Shown in pieces: positions 35,783 through 48,020 of a DNA stretch of 64,000 nucleotides. Location: the NCBI GenBank assembly GCA_035610365.1, contig CM069432.1:237674104-237738103 (forward strand). The letters are read 5' to 3'. The notes beneath the pieces were generated by a model. The model was not told where the DNA came from, did no database searches, and saw nothing but the letters and a program-made list of their open reading frames with translations. Every line of letters begins with the position of its first letter. Position 1 is the first letter of the stretch. The stretch comes from Aquatica leii. Lineage: Eukaryota; Arthropoda; Insecta; Coleoptera; Lampyridae. The translations under genes and the position numbers were made by a program.

Positions 35783-38411
35783 CTTTTATCAACAGCGAAA
35801 TGAACTCAAATTCAAATAGTCGCATATGCGCATTTAAATATGTCAAAGTGTGTTACCAACTCAATAAAATATTACTAAAGTTTTCCTATGTTGTTTGAAA
35901 ATTAAAATGATACGGTAATATTAAAATTAAGTCAAAATAGAGAAATAAGTACACGTCACAGAATACGTTTCAATCACTCTACCGCTTGGTACACTCGCCG
36001 CTGGGCAGCTCGTGTATGAAACTCGGTCTCGTAATTGAAACGCGTTCATTCTGTAACTTGTGTTTTAATATACTATTCTTTGATATTTTCATTTTTTTGT
36101 ATAAAATACATTTAAATTCTTAAAACGTAAGTATCGTACCTCTAATTTGACAGCTACTTCTTTTAATAGTACTCAAAAATATATTCAATATTTTTATTTT
36201 TCATCTTATAAGAATGTATTCTTATTTAGTTTATACAAACTGTTTTAGCAATATTGTAAATTCAACTTTGTGCATGGTCGGGTGTATGATTTAATAACAA
36301 ACTTCCATTCAATAGTAAAGTAAACTTTCTCAGATGCATCTTATATTTTTATTATCTTAACAACACTTACCTGTTAATTGTTATCTTAAATTATAATATT
36401 ACTTTAAGAAAGTGAAGTAACTAATATATTTTAGTGTTAATTTAATATTAATGTAATTCAAATGTTAAACAGAATTTAGTATAAAATTAAAATAAATTAA
36501 AGCTGTGTAAATAATATACATTTTGTTATATAATTGTGCTTAATTTAAAATTGCCGTAAGAATCAGTGCCAGATGCTGTTTATTTTGATACGTTCACATC
36601 ATTTGTCGAAAATACTTTAATATCAACAGAAACATGACGCATCATGATGACGATGTCGTCACGTTGTCGTTTCAGACAGAAGTAATAGACATATTTGTAC
36701 CCTCTTCAACGTTTTGTTCTTACAAACGCTTTTCTACTTCTGTATTGAAATAACCGTAAATTATTTACTTAAAAAGACGTCAATAATACACATGAGGTAA
36801 TTTTCAATTTAAATTAAAAAAATTAAGTTGAGATTAGGTTTTCGTCGTTTCAACTAAACAAGTAAAGTTTGTTTTATAGTTATATAATATCACTAATAAT
36901 CTCGTGCTAGGATCAAAGCTGGTAACTGCGGTAAACGAAATGATGCGCTTAAGTCCAATGGTAAAGCAAGTGGCGCGCCTTGACGTCAGTAAAATATCAT
37001 TGTTAAATTGGCGGAAGCAATGTTGTGAAGCGGAATGAATGCTTCTTTCAATTTTCATAATTTTCCAGTTGGCATAACAATATGTCTTCAGAAAACCAAT
37101 TCTTGAAAATTATTATGAGATATAATATAAAAATGTAATCTATAAAAAGTAAAGACATTTGCTAAATTAGGATTTATTTAAGGTTTATATGTAGAGTGAG
37201 AAAAGTTTTTATCGTTAAATCTTCAATCTGCATGCGAATTCTGGTTCATCCCAGTCATCACCACTTTCAACGCCTTCGAGATCCACCGCGAGATTAAAGC
37301 GAATCATCTTAACTTCAATTCGAATCCATCCATCCTTCATTTATATCAACCGATTGAAAAATATCCCTGGCAGCTAATAGAGTCGGCAGTAATTCTGCGG
37401 CGCGCCGCGAGTATAAAGATGCAGTCCTCATAAAATATGTATTATCACGGACAAAAATCTCCGGAGTACTGAAATATTCAAGGGAAACTTGGTGAGAGGC
37501 GTAGAAAAGTGGACAATGTTCGTTTTTCGAATACATTACTGATATTTATCGGCTTTATTCCTGATGTTATCATATTGGCTCAGAGTACATAGTAGAACGC
37601 ACTGGAATCACGTAATTTAACTCTTTTATAGTTGAGTTTATTAAACGAATAGTAAGTAAGCAGTAAAACCTTTAAAGGAAATGCGGTCGTCAACGTATTC
37701 AGAATGCACAGTAGACTGTTTCCACCCGTAATCTGCAAGCATCCCTTTTAAGTGTGTTGAATATTTAATACAGCGCATCCAGAGTTGTAAGTTAGAAATG
37801 ATTGAAGGCTGCTAGATATATACGTCCTTCGGTTGCCATCTATAATCAGCTTTTAGTGTTAATTAATCATTCCTTATGAAACAAAGCCTATACTTTATAG
37901 CAAAAATCTAGTACTGATACCATCATCAAGTCCTTTTCTTAAGCCGATCTTATTTAAGGAATTTGGTGGTTTAATCCGATTGAAGAAGAGCGTGGTTCGC
38001 AGGATAAGATTACGTCGTGTTCCAGAGTATTGTAGATATCTATTCTAGTAATACGTACATCGATTTTGTAATAAGTAACGTAGAGCTTTTTTTTGTTGCA
38101 AAGCTTAACTTTAATTTGATTTTGGAAATAAAACAATTTTTATTTCTTATTGTTTTTACGTTACTGGTTGGGGAGGGCGCGTGCGTTAACATCAAAATGG
38201 GGCGCGAAATTCACGTGAAGTGCTTTCAGTCCGACGCGGACTACGGAAGCACCGGATCGGAGTAAATTTCAGCTGCTTCTAAAACTTACGTAGAAAAGCA
38301 ACTTTAATAAAATCTCATTTAAAATATTTTCATTTTGAATAAAAATTAATTGATTAAAAATTGTTTTAATGATAATTTGGTAATTGTGTAATAAAGCAAT
38401 AAATAATAATT
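35783..38411. other. Intergenic DNA; GC-richer islands of unknown role
   Basis: No gene is recognised with confidence. Islands at about 36900-37060 and 37220-37540 are less AT-rich, and a 73-codon minus ORF (37315-37536) lies in the second. No splice pattern or family supports it. At 38197-38265 a short ORF (MGREIHVKCFQSDADY...) in a GC-rich patch could be an alternative first exon or upstream ORF of the next feature; the possible donor is GGA|GTAAAT. Confidence 0.35.
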
Positions 38412-38419
38412 TATCGATA
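38412..38419 (+). promoter_or_regulatory. DRE-like motif TATCGATA
   Basis: Perfect 8-bp palindrome TATCGATA two bases before the ATG at 38422. In insects this is the DREF-binding core promoter word of housekeeping-type genes. Its closeness to the ATG would imply a very short 5' leader or an alternative start. Confidence 0.35.
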
Positions 38420-38421
38420 AC

Positions 38422-38592
38422 ATGCCGGTTGAAGAAGAATTATATTTAACCGGTACTGGACGAGCGCAAAGCGTGTATCAACAACCTTCGACCGGAGAAA
38501 AACATGTCTTGTTTTATCCCACAAGTCCTGCACCATCCGCAAATTCTGAAGAACGTCGTAGTTGGTCGCAAGCGTCTTCATCCACGCAAAAC
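38422..38592 (+). CDS. Candidate first coding exon of an unidentified host gene
   Basis: ATG in a GATAACATG context, 57 open codons, ending exactly in phase 0 at an AAC|GTAAGT donor. The composition is Ser/Pro/Glu-rich (FYPTSPAPSANSEERRSWSQ) and GC content is well above the flanks. The peptide has no transposon character. I do not recognise it, and no downstream exon is found in the window, so the gene may have long introns. It could also be a chance ORF. Confidence 0.4.
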
Positions 38593-41228
38593 GTAAGTTT
38601 AAAAAACTTTTATAACGGCGCGCATCTTAGTTTATTATTAAGTTTCAGCTAATGGATTACGCTCCATCTAACTTTCAAAATCAAATATTGAAATAATTCT
38701 TAATCACTTTATGACAGTTCATTAATGATTACATAAATAATAATTTATGATTAAAAGGAAGTAGGAAACAAAATAAGTAACGAGCAGCGCATAAGGTACA
38801 TTAATTTTTAAAATGTAATTAAAACTTTTACAAGTTGTGCTGTACTTGTGTGTACAGTAACGAACAAACTGTTTTAATTGATTTAACAACGTACATTTCA
38901 TTTACAATAATGAAAACGTACTTTGAATATAAAAATTCAGTCGCGTTAGTTTGTCGTTAATAAACTCGCGCAATTTTGAATCAAAAAATTGTTGTTTTAC
39001 AATACGGATGAAACTAAATATTTTCAATTAAGTTATAAACATCTTTAAGCACTTTTATAGTTCGATTTTTAATCAACCCACATTTGCGCTACAACAGCAG
39101 TAGCTGCCCCAGCTGTTCGATAAACATAATGAAATTAAACTCCTAAAAAATAAATAAAAAATGTTTTTATTAAGAAAAAACTATATACTTGCATAATATT
39201 GCTAAAGTATCAAAAGCAGCATAAATTAGTTTAGAAAACCATAAATAGATTATGTACTTTAAAAAACAATAATTTTTTATGTAGTTAAAAACAAAAAGTC
39301 TAAACTATATAATAATTTTAACAAGAAATTAATATTTTAAAATTATTAATTAATAAAGTGTTTCATTCAATTCGTTCAAGAACGGTAAAAATATGTATGT
39401 TTTTATTTTAATTTTTGTTATAAAAACATCAACTATTTTAAAACAACAACGCTTGACAAATTAATAGTACTTTATTAAACGTAATACATTTTTTCAGTTG
39501 TCCGTTTCTTTTTAATAATTTTTCATAACGCTAGTAAATGGGAAATAATTAATATATGTTGACTAGCACAAAGATTTTAAAGTTAGATATTAAAGAAAAT
39601 GCAAATTTAGTTGTTTAACATTTTTACTCACAGGTATTATTAGTTTTGTTGTAAACAAAACAAATTAATTAAATGAAATATGCATGCAGTTTATTTCATT
39701 AATGTAAATGTATATTTCTATAAATAATTATCCATTAACACGTGTTTTAAATAAATCACTCTAACAGTTAGAAAACGTAAGAAAACTTTTTTACAAAATT
39801 ATTAGCAAACAGTTATGTACTTACGTAAAATGCTGTAACTACTTTTTAATGTACTTTCTAAGTCATATTATAAAAAATAACATTTTAAATAATCTTGTTA
39901 AAACATCTAAATTAAATATAGTATTATTGGTTATTAGCAAAATAATTAAACCAAATTGTAGTTGAAGGAATTAATTAAACAACAATCTTTTAATTGTAAA
40001 TTTTAATGAAACGTTTGTAATATAAATTTTATACGATTTTCAATAATTGGCAAAGCAATATACCATTAATTAACGGGTTTTAATAACTTCTAGTAATTTT
40101 TGTATTAAAGATTAGGTGCGGTACTATAAGCATATATAAATTTTCAAATTGTTTGGAAGAGCGCAGACAACGTTCATTAATTGTAACTTTGAAAATATCA
40201 AATGTCGTTGTTCGTTGAAAAGATACAAAGCAATAATTGCAGATGAAAGGGTAAACGTAAAAGAAAAAATCTTAAAGACATTATTATCGATGGTAATTTA
40301 ATACAATAAGACTTTTTCAACGTACTGAGACATTAATAACAAAAATATACAGTACATCAAAAAGAACGTAAGCAGTGAATAGTAATGTGTTTGAACCTCA
40401 AATACATACTTTTGCAAATATTTAAAATTTTTACAGTGATTACAATTTAAGCATCAGTTTGTAATGATTTCAAGCAAATCTCTAAAAAAAGTTTGTACTT
40501 GACACGACAGTAAATGCGTGATATGAATATTTATATAAATTAAATATAATGCACAATAAGCTTTTTATATGTATTTTATTAGTGTGATATTTAATACTAT
40601 CATAATAACAATGTGTTACAAATTGAAGTATTGCAAATTAATTACAGTCAAAATGTAAAAATTTAATTATTCACAGGATAATATGTATATCAACTACATA
40701 GATCAGCTTTCAGATAATTTATTTATTTACTTTACAGTCAAAAATATTTTATATTTTAAATTAATTTTAAATTTACTGTAAATAGTTAATATATTATGAT
40801 AAGAATTTATTTAAAAACGTATTAAGTATTTTTTGTTATATACATTTACTTTTATATACAGTTATTGTAATAATATTTATTTATGCTGTAAGCTATTGGT
40901 TGTTAGTCTATTTTTATATTTAAAAAAAATTAAATCAATAAACTTTTATGGGATGTTTTTGTTTTGTGATCTTTGTTAAATTTTTTCATTGACAAGTCTT
41001 GTATTTGAGGTGTGTTTTATAAACAATTTACTAAACTTTTCAAAAGTTTTCAATTTTTATTAGATAAACTACAAAATTTGTTACACCGTTGTTTAATATT
41101 TTTAAGTTTTTATATATTTAACAGCATGTTTCTACGTTTCTCAAGATTATAATTTATATTAAATAGCGTGATTTATAATAGTTTGTTGTAATAAGTGTAA
41201 GTACGTATAGCAACTAATATAGTTATTT
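38593..41228. other. Long AT-rich stretch, nothing recognised
   Basis: About 2.6 kb of very AT-rich DNA with no ORF of note. If the exon at 38422-38592 is real this would be its first intron. Confidence 0.5.
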
Positions 41229-41343
41229 GTATCACTAGTCCAGAAAATGCTATTTTGCGAGTATGAGCATATTTGTAGGCCGAGACGAAGCAGAGGCCTA
41301 CAAAAAGCGAATACTCGCAAAATACTTTTAGGACGAGTGATAC
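41229..41343. repeat. Foldback (long hairpin) element
   Basis: 115 bp that fold on themselves. GTATCAC...GTCC at the left pairs with GGACGAGTGATAC at the right, ATTTTGCGAGTAT with ATACTCGCAAAAT, and TTTGTAGGCC with GGCCTACAAA, around a 13-base loop (GAGACGAAGCAGA). A few mismatches lie in the arms. This is consistent with a small foldback MITE. Confidence 0.7.
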
Positions 41344-41537
41344 ACAACATTTTTTGTGCCGAACTTTAAAAAAAAATGTTTAAAAAATGATTTATTTTAC
41401 TAACTAAATTTAAATATTCTATGTTGATAACAACGAAATCTGTAATTTTGAATTTTAATTGTTTATGTAAATATACTTAATTTTGTTACAATTTAATTAA
41501 CTTGATTAAAAGTATTATTTATTTGTATCGTCTTAAA

Positions 41538-41998
41538 ATGAATATTCCTCCACACATTAAAGAAGCTGCACAAAATGTGATAACAATTTGTTACCGACAA
41601 AATCTTCGGATCGGTACTGGAAACCACGATCTTGTTAACTGGTGTATTAAAAATTCAGCAAGCGTCTATAATAAGTATGTTTTATTATATACAGGACACT
41701 GCATTTGTAGAAATAGTGGAACGGCATTAGTAAGTCAGGGAACTAATATCACATAGTTGAAAAGGACAGTACTTTTGCCGAAGAATACATAGAAGACTCC
41801 TTGACACCTAAAATCGCAATAGACAATCAACTAACAAGACAATGTAATTCCATACCACAGTGTTCCATAAGTTTTGCTAATGTCGATGGCATTCAACCAA
41901 ATTGTAACGTTCAAAACTTACAATTCAACTTAAATCATACGAGTTTACTTTATATAAATATTTCAAACTGCACAATTAACTTTAATTTAAATAAGTAA
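41538..41998 (+). pseudogene. Crypton C, internally deleted (ends only)
   Basis: The ATG at 41538 opens an N-terminal piece (MNIPPHIKEAAQNV). After about 200 bp and a stop the frame passes to TFAEEYIEDSLTPK, which matches the AEGYVEDSLTHK of Crypton A. It then runs to a TAA at 41996-41998 through a tail ending NISNCTINFN. The whole recombinase core with Arg and HxxR is absent. I infer a recombination-deleted or non-autonomous copy. Confidence 0.6.
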
Positions 41999-42533
41999 GT
42001 TTCTTATAATAAATGATAGAGATGTTAATATGCTGTTGATTAAGCTAAAAGTTACAATTTAAAGTTATAGATGTTTCATATACATAGGTATACTTACTTG
42101 ATCGATATAAGTTTAAGTGATTTTTAATTTTGCGGTTGCCTTTATCGTTCTCTTTGTCAATAAGATTGAAATAAGTTTGCATTCGTTATTAGAAAAGTCG
42201 TTATAGGTAACTTCGAGTAGTATAATAGTTAAACAAGCTCATAAAATAATAATTTTGACATAAATGACATGACACATAAACTATTGAAGAAAGGCGAATT
42301 ACTGTACTGCCAACTTCTAGCTATAAAATTTTACTACATTTAACCTTGACTTTACCGGCCTAGTCCGGAAAAGTAATTTTTCCGGCCGATTATATTGCTT
42401 GTAAAATACGTCAAAACGGACGGAGGCATAAAAAAATAATTTCACATTTTCTATACAGTTATTTTAGTATCGTTTGAGTATTCATTTCTACCGCATTGCC
42501 TGATCATATAAGTTTTGTTTATCTAGATCATTA
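41999..42533. other. Spacer between Crypton C and the Transib element
   Basis: No gene. A small inverted repeat TCCGGAAAA-GTAAT-TTTTCCGG lies near 42363-42385. Confidence 0.5.
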
Positions 42534-42677
42534 CGTCGCGCACTGGTCCAAAAAGCGTTTAACCTTGGCCAAAAGTCCAAAAATAAAATTTTAAATTATA
42601 TAAATAATTTTAGATAATCAGGTAAAAAAATGTCGAAACTACTTAAAAGCCAATTAACTAAGGATTAATAGTTATTT

Positions 42678-42803
42678 AACCAACAAGGTTGGTAATGAAG
42701 GCAATTAATAATCGAGACATTTTCACGCGCGAGTGAGCGCAGCGAGCGAGAGCGTTAATGTTGTCGAGATTATTAATTGCATATTATCAAACAAGTTGGT
42801 TTT
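42678..42803. repeat. Foldback repeat with GAGCG-rich core, copy 1 (inside Transib)
   Basis: AACCAAC and GCAATTAATAATCGAGA in the left arm pair with TCGAGATTATTAATTGC and GTTGGTT in the right arm. The loop is a GAGTGAGCGCAGCGAGCGAG-type sequence. A second copy, in the opposite orientation, is at 54490-54670. Confidence 0.65.
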
Positions 42804-43963
42804 TAAGTTTTTCCGTCGATCGTATCTTATTAATTTTTGCATTTACTTATAATTTTATCTACTAAACAATTGTTTTATTTTTGTATCAACGGTAGTGAGA
42901 TTTTTAAGTAATGGGAATGCTATATAACCTCAAGGCGTCAATTAAATTTTAATCGGATTGATTATAATTAGTTTTGAAAATATCAATGATTGCAAAATTT
43001 TTTTAGTTTTATGTGATTAAAAGTATGCTAGGTAATCGAAGAAAATTACATCACGAAACATTAAAAAGTTCTCTTTATCAGCCGAGAGGTAATAGTGGGA
43101 TTGTTTTCTTTGTACACAGAAGCTGAACTAGATGTAAAAAGCAAATTAAAATTATTTATAAAGCAAATAAAGTGTTTATACATTTAAAAATGGTTCATAA
43201 ATGACGAATATTGTTATTAGGAATAAAACTAGGCTAACCAGGAAACATTAAAAATCTACGATAAAAACAATGGTAATTTTAATACATATTTACTTCTGTA
43301 GATAAGAAAGTTTTAACAATAAACATTTTAGTTTGGAAAATGTAAATGAATGTTAATTACAATGGTGAACCAGATGTCATAAACAAATTCTTACGACAGA
43401 TTGGGTTTGAGTACAAAAAATGCCACGAATTACAGTTTAGTGTTGTCGCTAATGAATGATGGACACAGTTATATGATAAGTATTGGTATATACAAAATTT
43501 ACGTTGTTATTTATGTAACAAACTAAAATCTGTTTATAATAATTTTTATATACCATTTTATATAACATACAAACATCACAACTTTGATATCAGGAAGGCT
43601 CCGTAAAGCAACTGAAAATCATCGATAAAAACCAATTGACAATTTGTGTGCTCATAAAATAGTCAGATGATGTAGACCACAATTATTGTTAATAAGGACT
43701 TTATTTATCAGCTTCTTTTAGCATCTTGGTAACTCCAAAGTATATCATTTTGTTTTCATTTTAGTGATCAGGTTACTTAACCTACAATTATTGGAAATGT
43801 TTAATTATAATAATGCACAGGTGAATTTTTTAATTTATTTTTTATTTAAAAACGCTAACTAATACGATATACGTAACCTCATAAAAATCTTAATTCTCTT
43901 CTACGATTTTATTGGTTAGAAAAAAATCGAGCGTTAATAGAAATTCGTTGATTTTATTGGTTT

Positions 43964-44004
43964 AAAAGTAGTGCGGTAATAGGGGCTATTACCGCACTAC
44001 TTTT
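43964..44004. repeat. Perfect 19-bp inverted repeat with 3-base loop
   Basis: AAAAGTAGTGCGGTAATAG, loop GGG, then its exact reverse complement. It lies beside CGATCGACGGAAAAA (44036-44050), the inverted partner of TTTTTCCGTCGATCG at 42808-42822. The stretch 42800-44060 may thus be one inverted-repeat-bounded insert. Confidence 0.75.
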
Positions 44005-44409
44005 GATACATTATTATACGTTAATACAAGTATTAATGAACGATCGACGGAAAAATCTATTTACCTGGCTTTTACAGTCCTCCAATATAAGGACAATTTG
44101 CAGTCGTTTACTTTTCGTTGCTGTGCTGATTTTCGTTATACGACAAAAGTGCTAATATTTCGTTAACGCCGTGTTATGAAGGTATGTACAATAACAGTAT
44201 ATAATTTCAATATTACAAAACTATTTTTTCATTGTTAAAATTTATACTAAATGTAGAGTCAAATTAGCCTGATTTTAAAACTTCTCTTTTAATTAATGTG
44301 GATTAAGTTAAAATGTGAGCTTCCGGGGGCGCTAGTTTTTACGGGAAAATGTTTACCAATCTGTCTTTTATTAGTTTCTTAAAAAATCTTTGTATTACTT
44401 CGAGGTGAC

Positions 44410-46180
44410 TTGAATTCTGATTTTAAAAATCAGTGCTTACTTTTAGAGACTAAAATTGAGGAAACTAAGAGTTGTTCTTTTGCAATTTCTAAAACTTCAA
44501 TAACAGTGTTAAGACAAACAATAACTGAGTTGAAAAAAAAATGGATTCGTGCTCAAAGGCATTTTGACCGTTTTTGTACTGCTAATCAAGAGTGGCTTGA
44601 AGGTACAATTACTCTTTGTAATTCTGAGACTAAAATACCAGCTCCGAAAGCCAGCACATCCAGACAATCTGATGAAACCTGCCAACAGTATGGTCGACCT
44701 TTATTGGATTTTGAATCAGTAAGTGATCGCAGTAAGCGACGAAAAGTGAGGGGACTTCGAAATGCATTTAGGACTTGTGAGTTGTCACTCGCCACAGAAA
44801 TGAATCTTCGAGCATCTGGATCCCATTCTGCAGCCGCGGTACTTGAGGATATAACCACTACTAGTCCAACGCGAGCCGCTCGATACCAGTCAGCATTTAA
44901 ATCATCTACTAAACAAGTACCCCAAGAAATTTCAGCAGATCTTGCTTTAAATCTGATTATAAGCGGTAAAATGACAAAGGGCTGCGATGGTTCTGCTTCT
45001 CAGCAATACAAGCAAAAACTTACAGAAACTGAAAGTTTTGACGCTTTTTCTTTTTTTACCTCCGTGGTACCTTTACAAATGATAGCAAATACTGTCAACT
45101 CTGACCAGCAAGTTGTCATTTGGAAAAATCTAAGGTCTTCTTCAATTCGGTATTGCAGGCCGTTACGATTGCAATTTTTAAAAGAGACTACAATCTTGTC
45201 AGGACGAAAAAAATTACGTTGATGAACAAATAGCCTCTCTCATCCCGTTTAATACGGCAATAGGGGGTAAAAATATTGAAGTTAAATACGAATTATTTTT
45301 TACCATGATTGATGGAAAAGTAAGAAATGCTATAACTGACACAAAATCAGCGCAAAGATGTTATGTGTGCAATTTAACTTCAAAAGATTTTAATAATGTT
45401 CAATTAATTTTAAAAAAAGAATGTGACAGTTCTAGGCTTCATTTTGGAATTTCTTCCTTGCATGGTTAGATGAAATTTATGAAATGGCTGCTTCATATAG
45501 CATATAAATCAAATGATGGAACGGGTAAATGGCAAGCACGTTCAGCAGATGAGAAGCAAAAAGTTAAAGATCTCAAGAAAGAAATTCAAAGTGAATTTAA
45601 AACTGTTTTAGGTTTAGTTATTGATATGCCTAAACCAGGTTTTTTGCAGTTCAAATGACGGAAATACAGCTCGGCGTTTTTTTGAAGATATTCCCTTAAC
45701 TGCAAAAATTTTAAATATAGATGAACAACTTATATCAAATTGCAAAGTCATTTTGCAAACAATATCTAGCGGTTTTCCTGTTAATAGTAATAAGTTTAGA
45801 GTATTGCTTAAATGTTGCAAAAAGATATGTCAAGCTGTATCCCTGGTACCCGATGCCAACTTCAGTACATGTTGTATTACTACATGGATATGCCATTATA
45901 GACACAGCTATCTTGCCAATTGGGCAACTTTCCGAGGATGCTCAAGAAGCAAGAAACAAGATATTCGTCGATATCGTGAAAATTTTTCAAGAAAGTGTTC
46001 CGAGAAAAATCAATGTCGGACGTTTTTTGTCGGCTTCTTGTCGGATCCGCTTATTTCCAGTTTACAAAAATTAAATTAAAAAAGTAGTGAACCATTGCCA
46101 TCTGATGTCTTTCAACTTCTTAAACCAATAAAAGAAAATACAGTTCAGGAAGTTGAAACAGCTGACTTTAATTTTTAGTT
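44410..46180 (+). pseudogene. Transib/RAG1-like DDE transposase (broken)
   Basis: The ORF from 44410 encodes a helical basic N-region (LKKKWIRAQRHFDRF), then KGCDGSASQQYKQK (candidate first catalytic Asp) and IWKNLRSSSIRYCRP. A frameshift near 45195 leads to FFTMIDGKVRNAITD (candidate second Asp) and RCYVC, a CxxC like the RAG1 zinc-binding Cys pair. A TAG at 45467-45469 follows. Then come NDGNTARRFFED and, in a shifted frame, YPWYPMPTSVHVVLLHG, with the H-x4-H of RAG1-like enzymes. Next is LSEDAQEARNK (45928-45960), with the candidate third acid. More frameshifts follow near 46010, and the tail LPSDVFQLLKP ends near 46180. All family landmarks are present in order, but at least four breaks kill the ORF. 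Confidence 0.85.
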
Positions 46181-47912
46181 TTCATAAATAAATATAAAAC
46201 TGTTTATGCAAATATATCTTATTATTTTCTTTTCTATTTGACAAACGGTACAATAATATTTAAAAACTATCCGTTTTAACCAAATAAAAAACTTTTATAA
46301 AGCAATTATTTTTAAATTTTTAAACAAATGCGCCATTTTTGGCCAGCCATTTTACATTTAAATTTTTTGATATTTAGTTCATTAATAGAAATCTTTAACA
46401 ACCTGTTTATTAACATTTTTAAAGCAATTTACCAATATTTTAAAAAAATGCATTATTCTTGATCCGCCATTTTGAATTTTGAATTTTTGATATCAAATTC
46501 GTGATCAGCGACCCCAAAAACCTAAAAATACCAATTTTCACCAAATTAGATTCAATATTTCGACTTATGTCCACCGAATAAGGCACTTTGGACCAGTGTG
46601 CGTCGTTGACAATTAGCACTGATTTTCTTCATACGATCGTAGACATGTGCTGGTATATAGCTGCCCGCACGTATCTATTGATTCTTGTAATTATTTGTTA
46701 ACATAACGGCTACGGCTGTCCCAAGCACAGTATGTGCTGCTTAAATTATTTGCGAAAGCAAGGCTTTTGTGTCGTCGTTGATATTGAGATTATTATTAAC
46801 ATTTGTAATATACTGAGTGTACGCGTATACAGATTATATTTTTATGGTAAATCGGATTTTTAAAAAAAATTAATAAGTATTGGAAGAAATTTGAAATTAC
46901 GTACAGTTACAGTATTTTACATTGCTTTTTTCTAATTTGCGTTTATAATGAAGGTATAACGACACCCATTTTCGTATCGTACTAACTATCACTATAACCA
47001 AATAAAAAGAAGATTGACGCAATAACGCATTTAAGTAAAATCCCGTCTCTTGAGCCGCGATTAGACTACAGTAGCGTACGATTATACGTTTCAGTTTCTT
47101 AACGCCACTCTTTTAATGTGCGATTGTTTATAATAAAAAAAGGTAGGTACTCCTGAAAAGTAATATATTTACGGTGAAAGTTCATTCTTAGATAATTTTT
47201 ACACAGATTTGTTTAAAACATCTTTTCACCTAAATCGCCACTTGAATCGTTTTCAAACATATCGCATATTTAAGATAAGCATGTGCAATAATTTTGTTCC
47301 GACAAACAATTTTATGTTACAAAAAATTATGCATATGTATGTATTTACTTTTGAAATGCTTTGGAATTATGATACATGTCATTGGATTTTAAGTTGCAAC
47401 CTATTCATAAGTAATCTCCTTTAGAGATAAAAGCTAACCAATGCCATTTTAATTTCATATCATTTAACACTCCTTTTCAAATGCGGTTTATTATGATTAA
47501 CAAACGTGTGGTTTTCAATACATATTAATTCAATAAGTATGTTACATCGCTAACAAAAATATTAGTACTATATTCGCTGCGCGAAAAATAATTGACGTTC
47601 TAATAATAAAGCACGTTTTACTTTACGCTACTACTTTTTTTATTTTGATAGTGTTGGTATTGGTGTCAATGTATAATTGTTTGCTATAAGCAACATAACC
47701 TCGCATTTTTCGTTCAACCACGTCGAACTCTAATTAACACGTAATGCTTTGAATAGGTTCAGAGGTTGAACTATATGAGTTTATGTACCCGTTTCTTGTA
47801 GAACTGTACAATTACTTCGGTGGTTATTATTAAATACATTTAAGTTCCCAGGTAGCAATGTGACATAATAATTACGTTGATATTTAGTCACGCTGGACGT
47901 TTTTCTAACTAA

Positions 47913-48020
47913 TGACGTGACGTATTTATGACGTAATTAAGACAGCAAATTGTCACAGCCATTTGACGTCAATTTAGGACATAAAAAATACGTTTATTAC
48001 GACATAATATAGACGTAATT
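47913..48020. repeat. Cluster of TGACGT/ACGTCA words
   Basis: TGACGTGACG at about 47913, ATGACGTAATT near 47928, the full palindrome TTGACGTCAA at 47963-47972, and AGACGTAATTT near 48013 lie within about 110 bp. TGACGTCA is the CRE/ATF site. The arrangement could equally be a diverged short repeat. Confidence 0.4.

Larger units (their letters stand above)
42534..46605 (+). mobile_element. Transib (RAG1-like) DNA transposon with target duplication
   Basis: The element spans 42539-46600 (4062 bp) between direct copies of CGTCG (42534-42538 and 46601-46605), a GC-rich 5-bp duplication as described for Transib. Inverted ends read CGCACTGGTCCAAAA at the left and, inward from the right, CACACTGGTCCAAAG (13 of 15). 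The interior holds a RAG1-like transposase relic on the plus strand. Foldback sequences are nested in the 5' part. The 5' end is not the canonical CACWATG heptamer, so the family is inferred mainly from the protein and the duplication. Confidence 0.85.

Noticed and set aside
37315..37536. Minus ORF in a GC-richer island as a host exon
   Set aside because: No matching splice sites or family; kept only as a note on the island.
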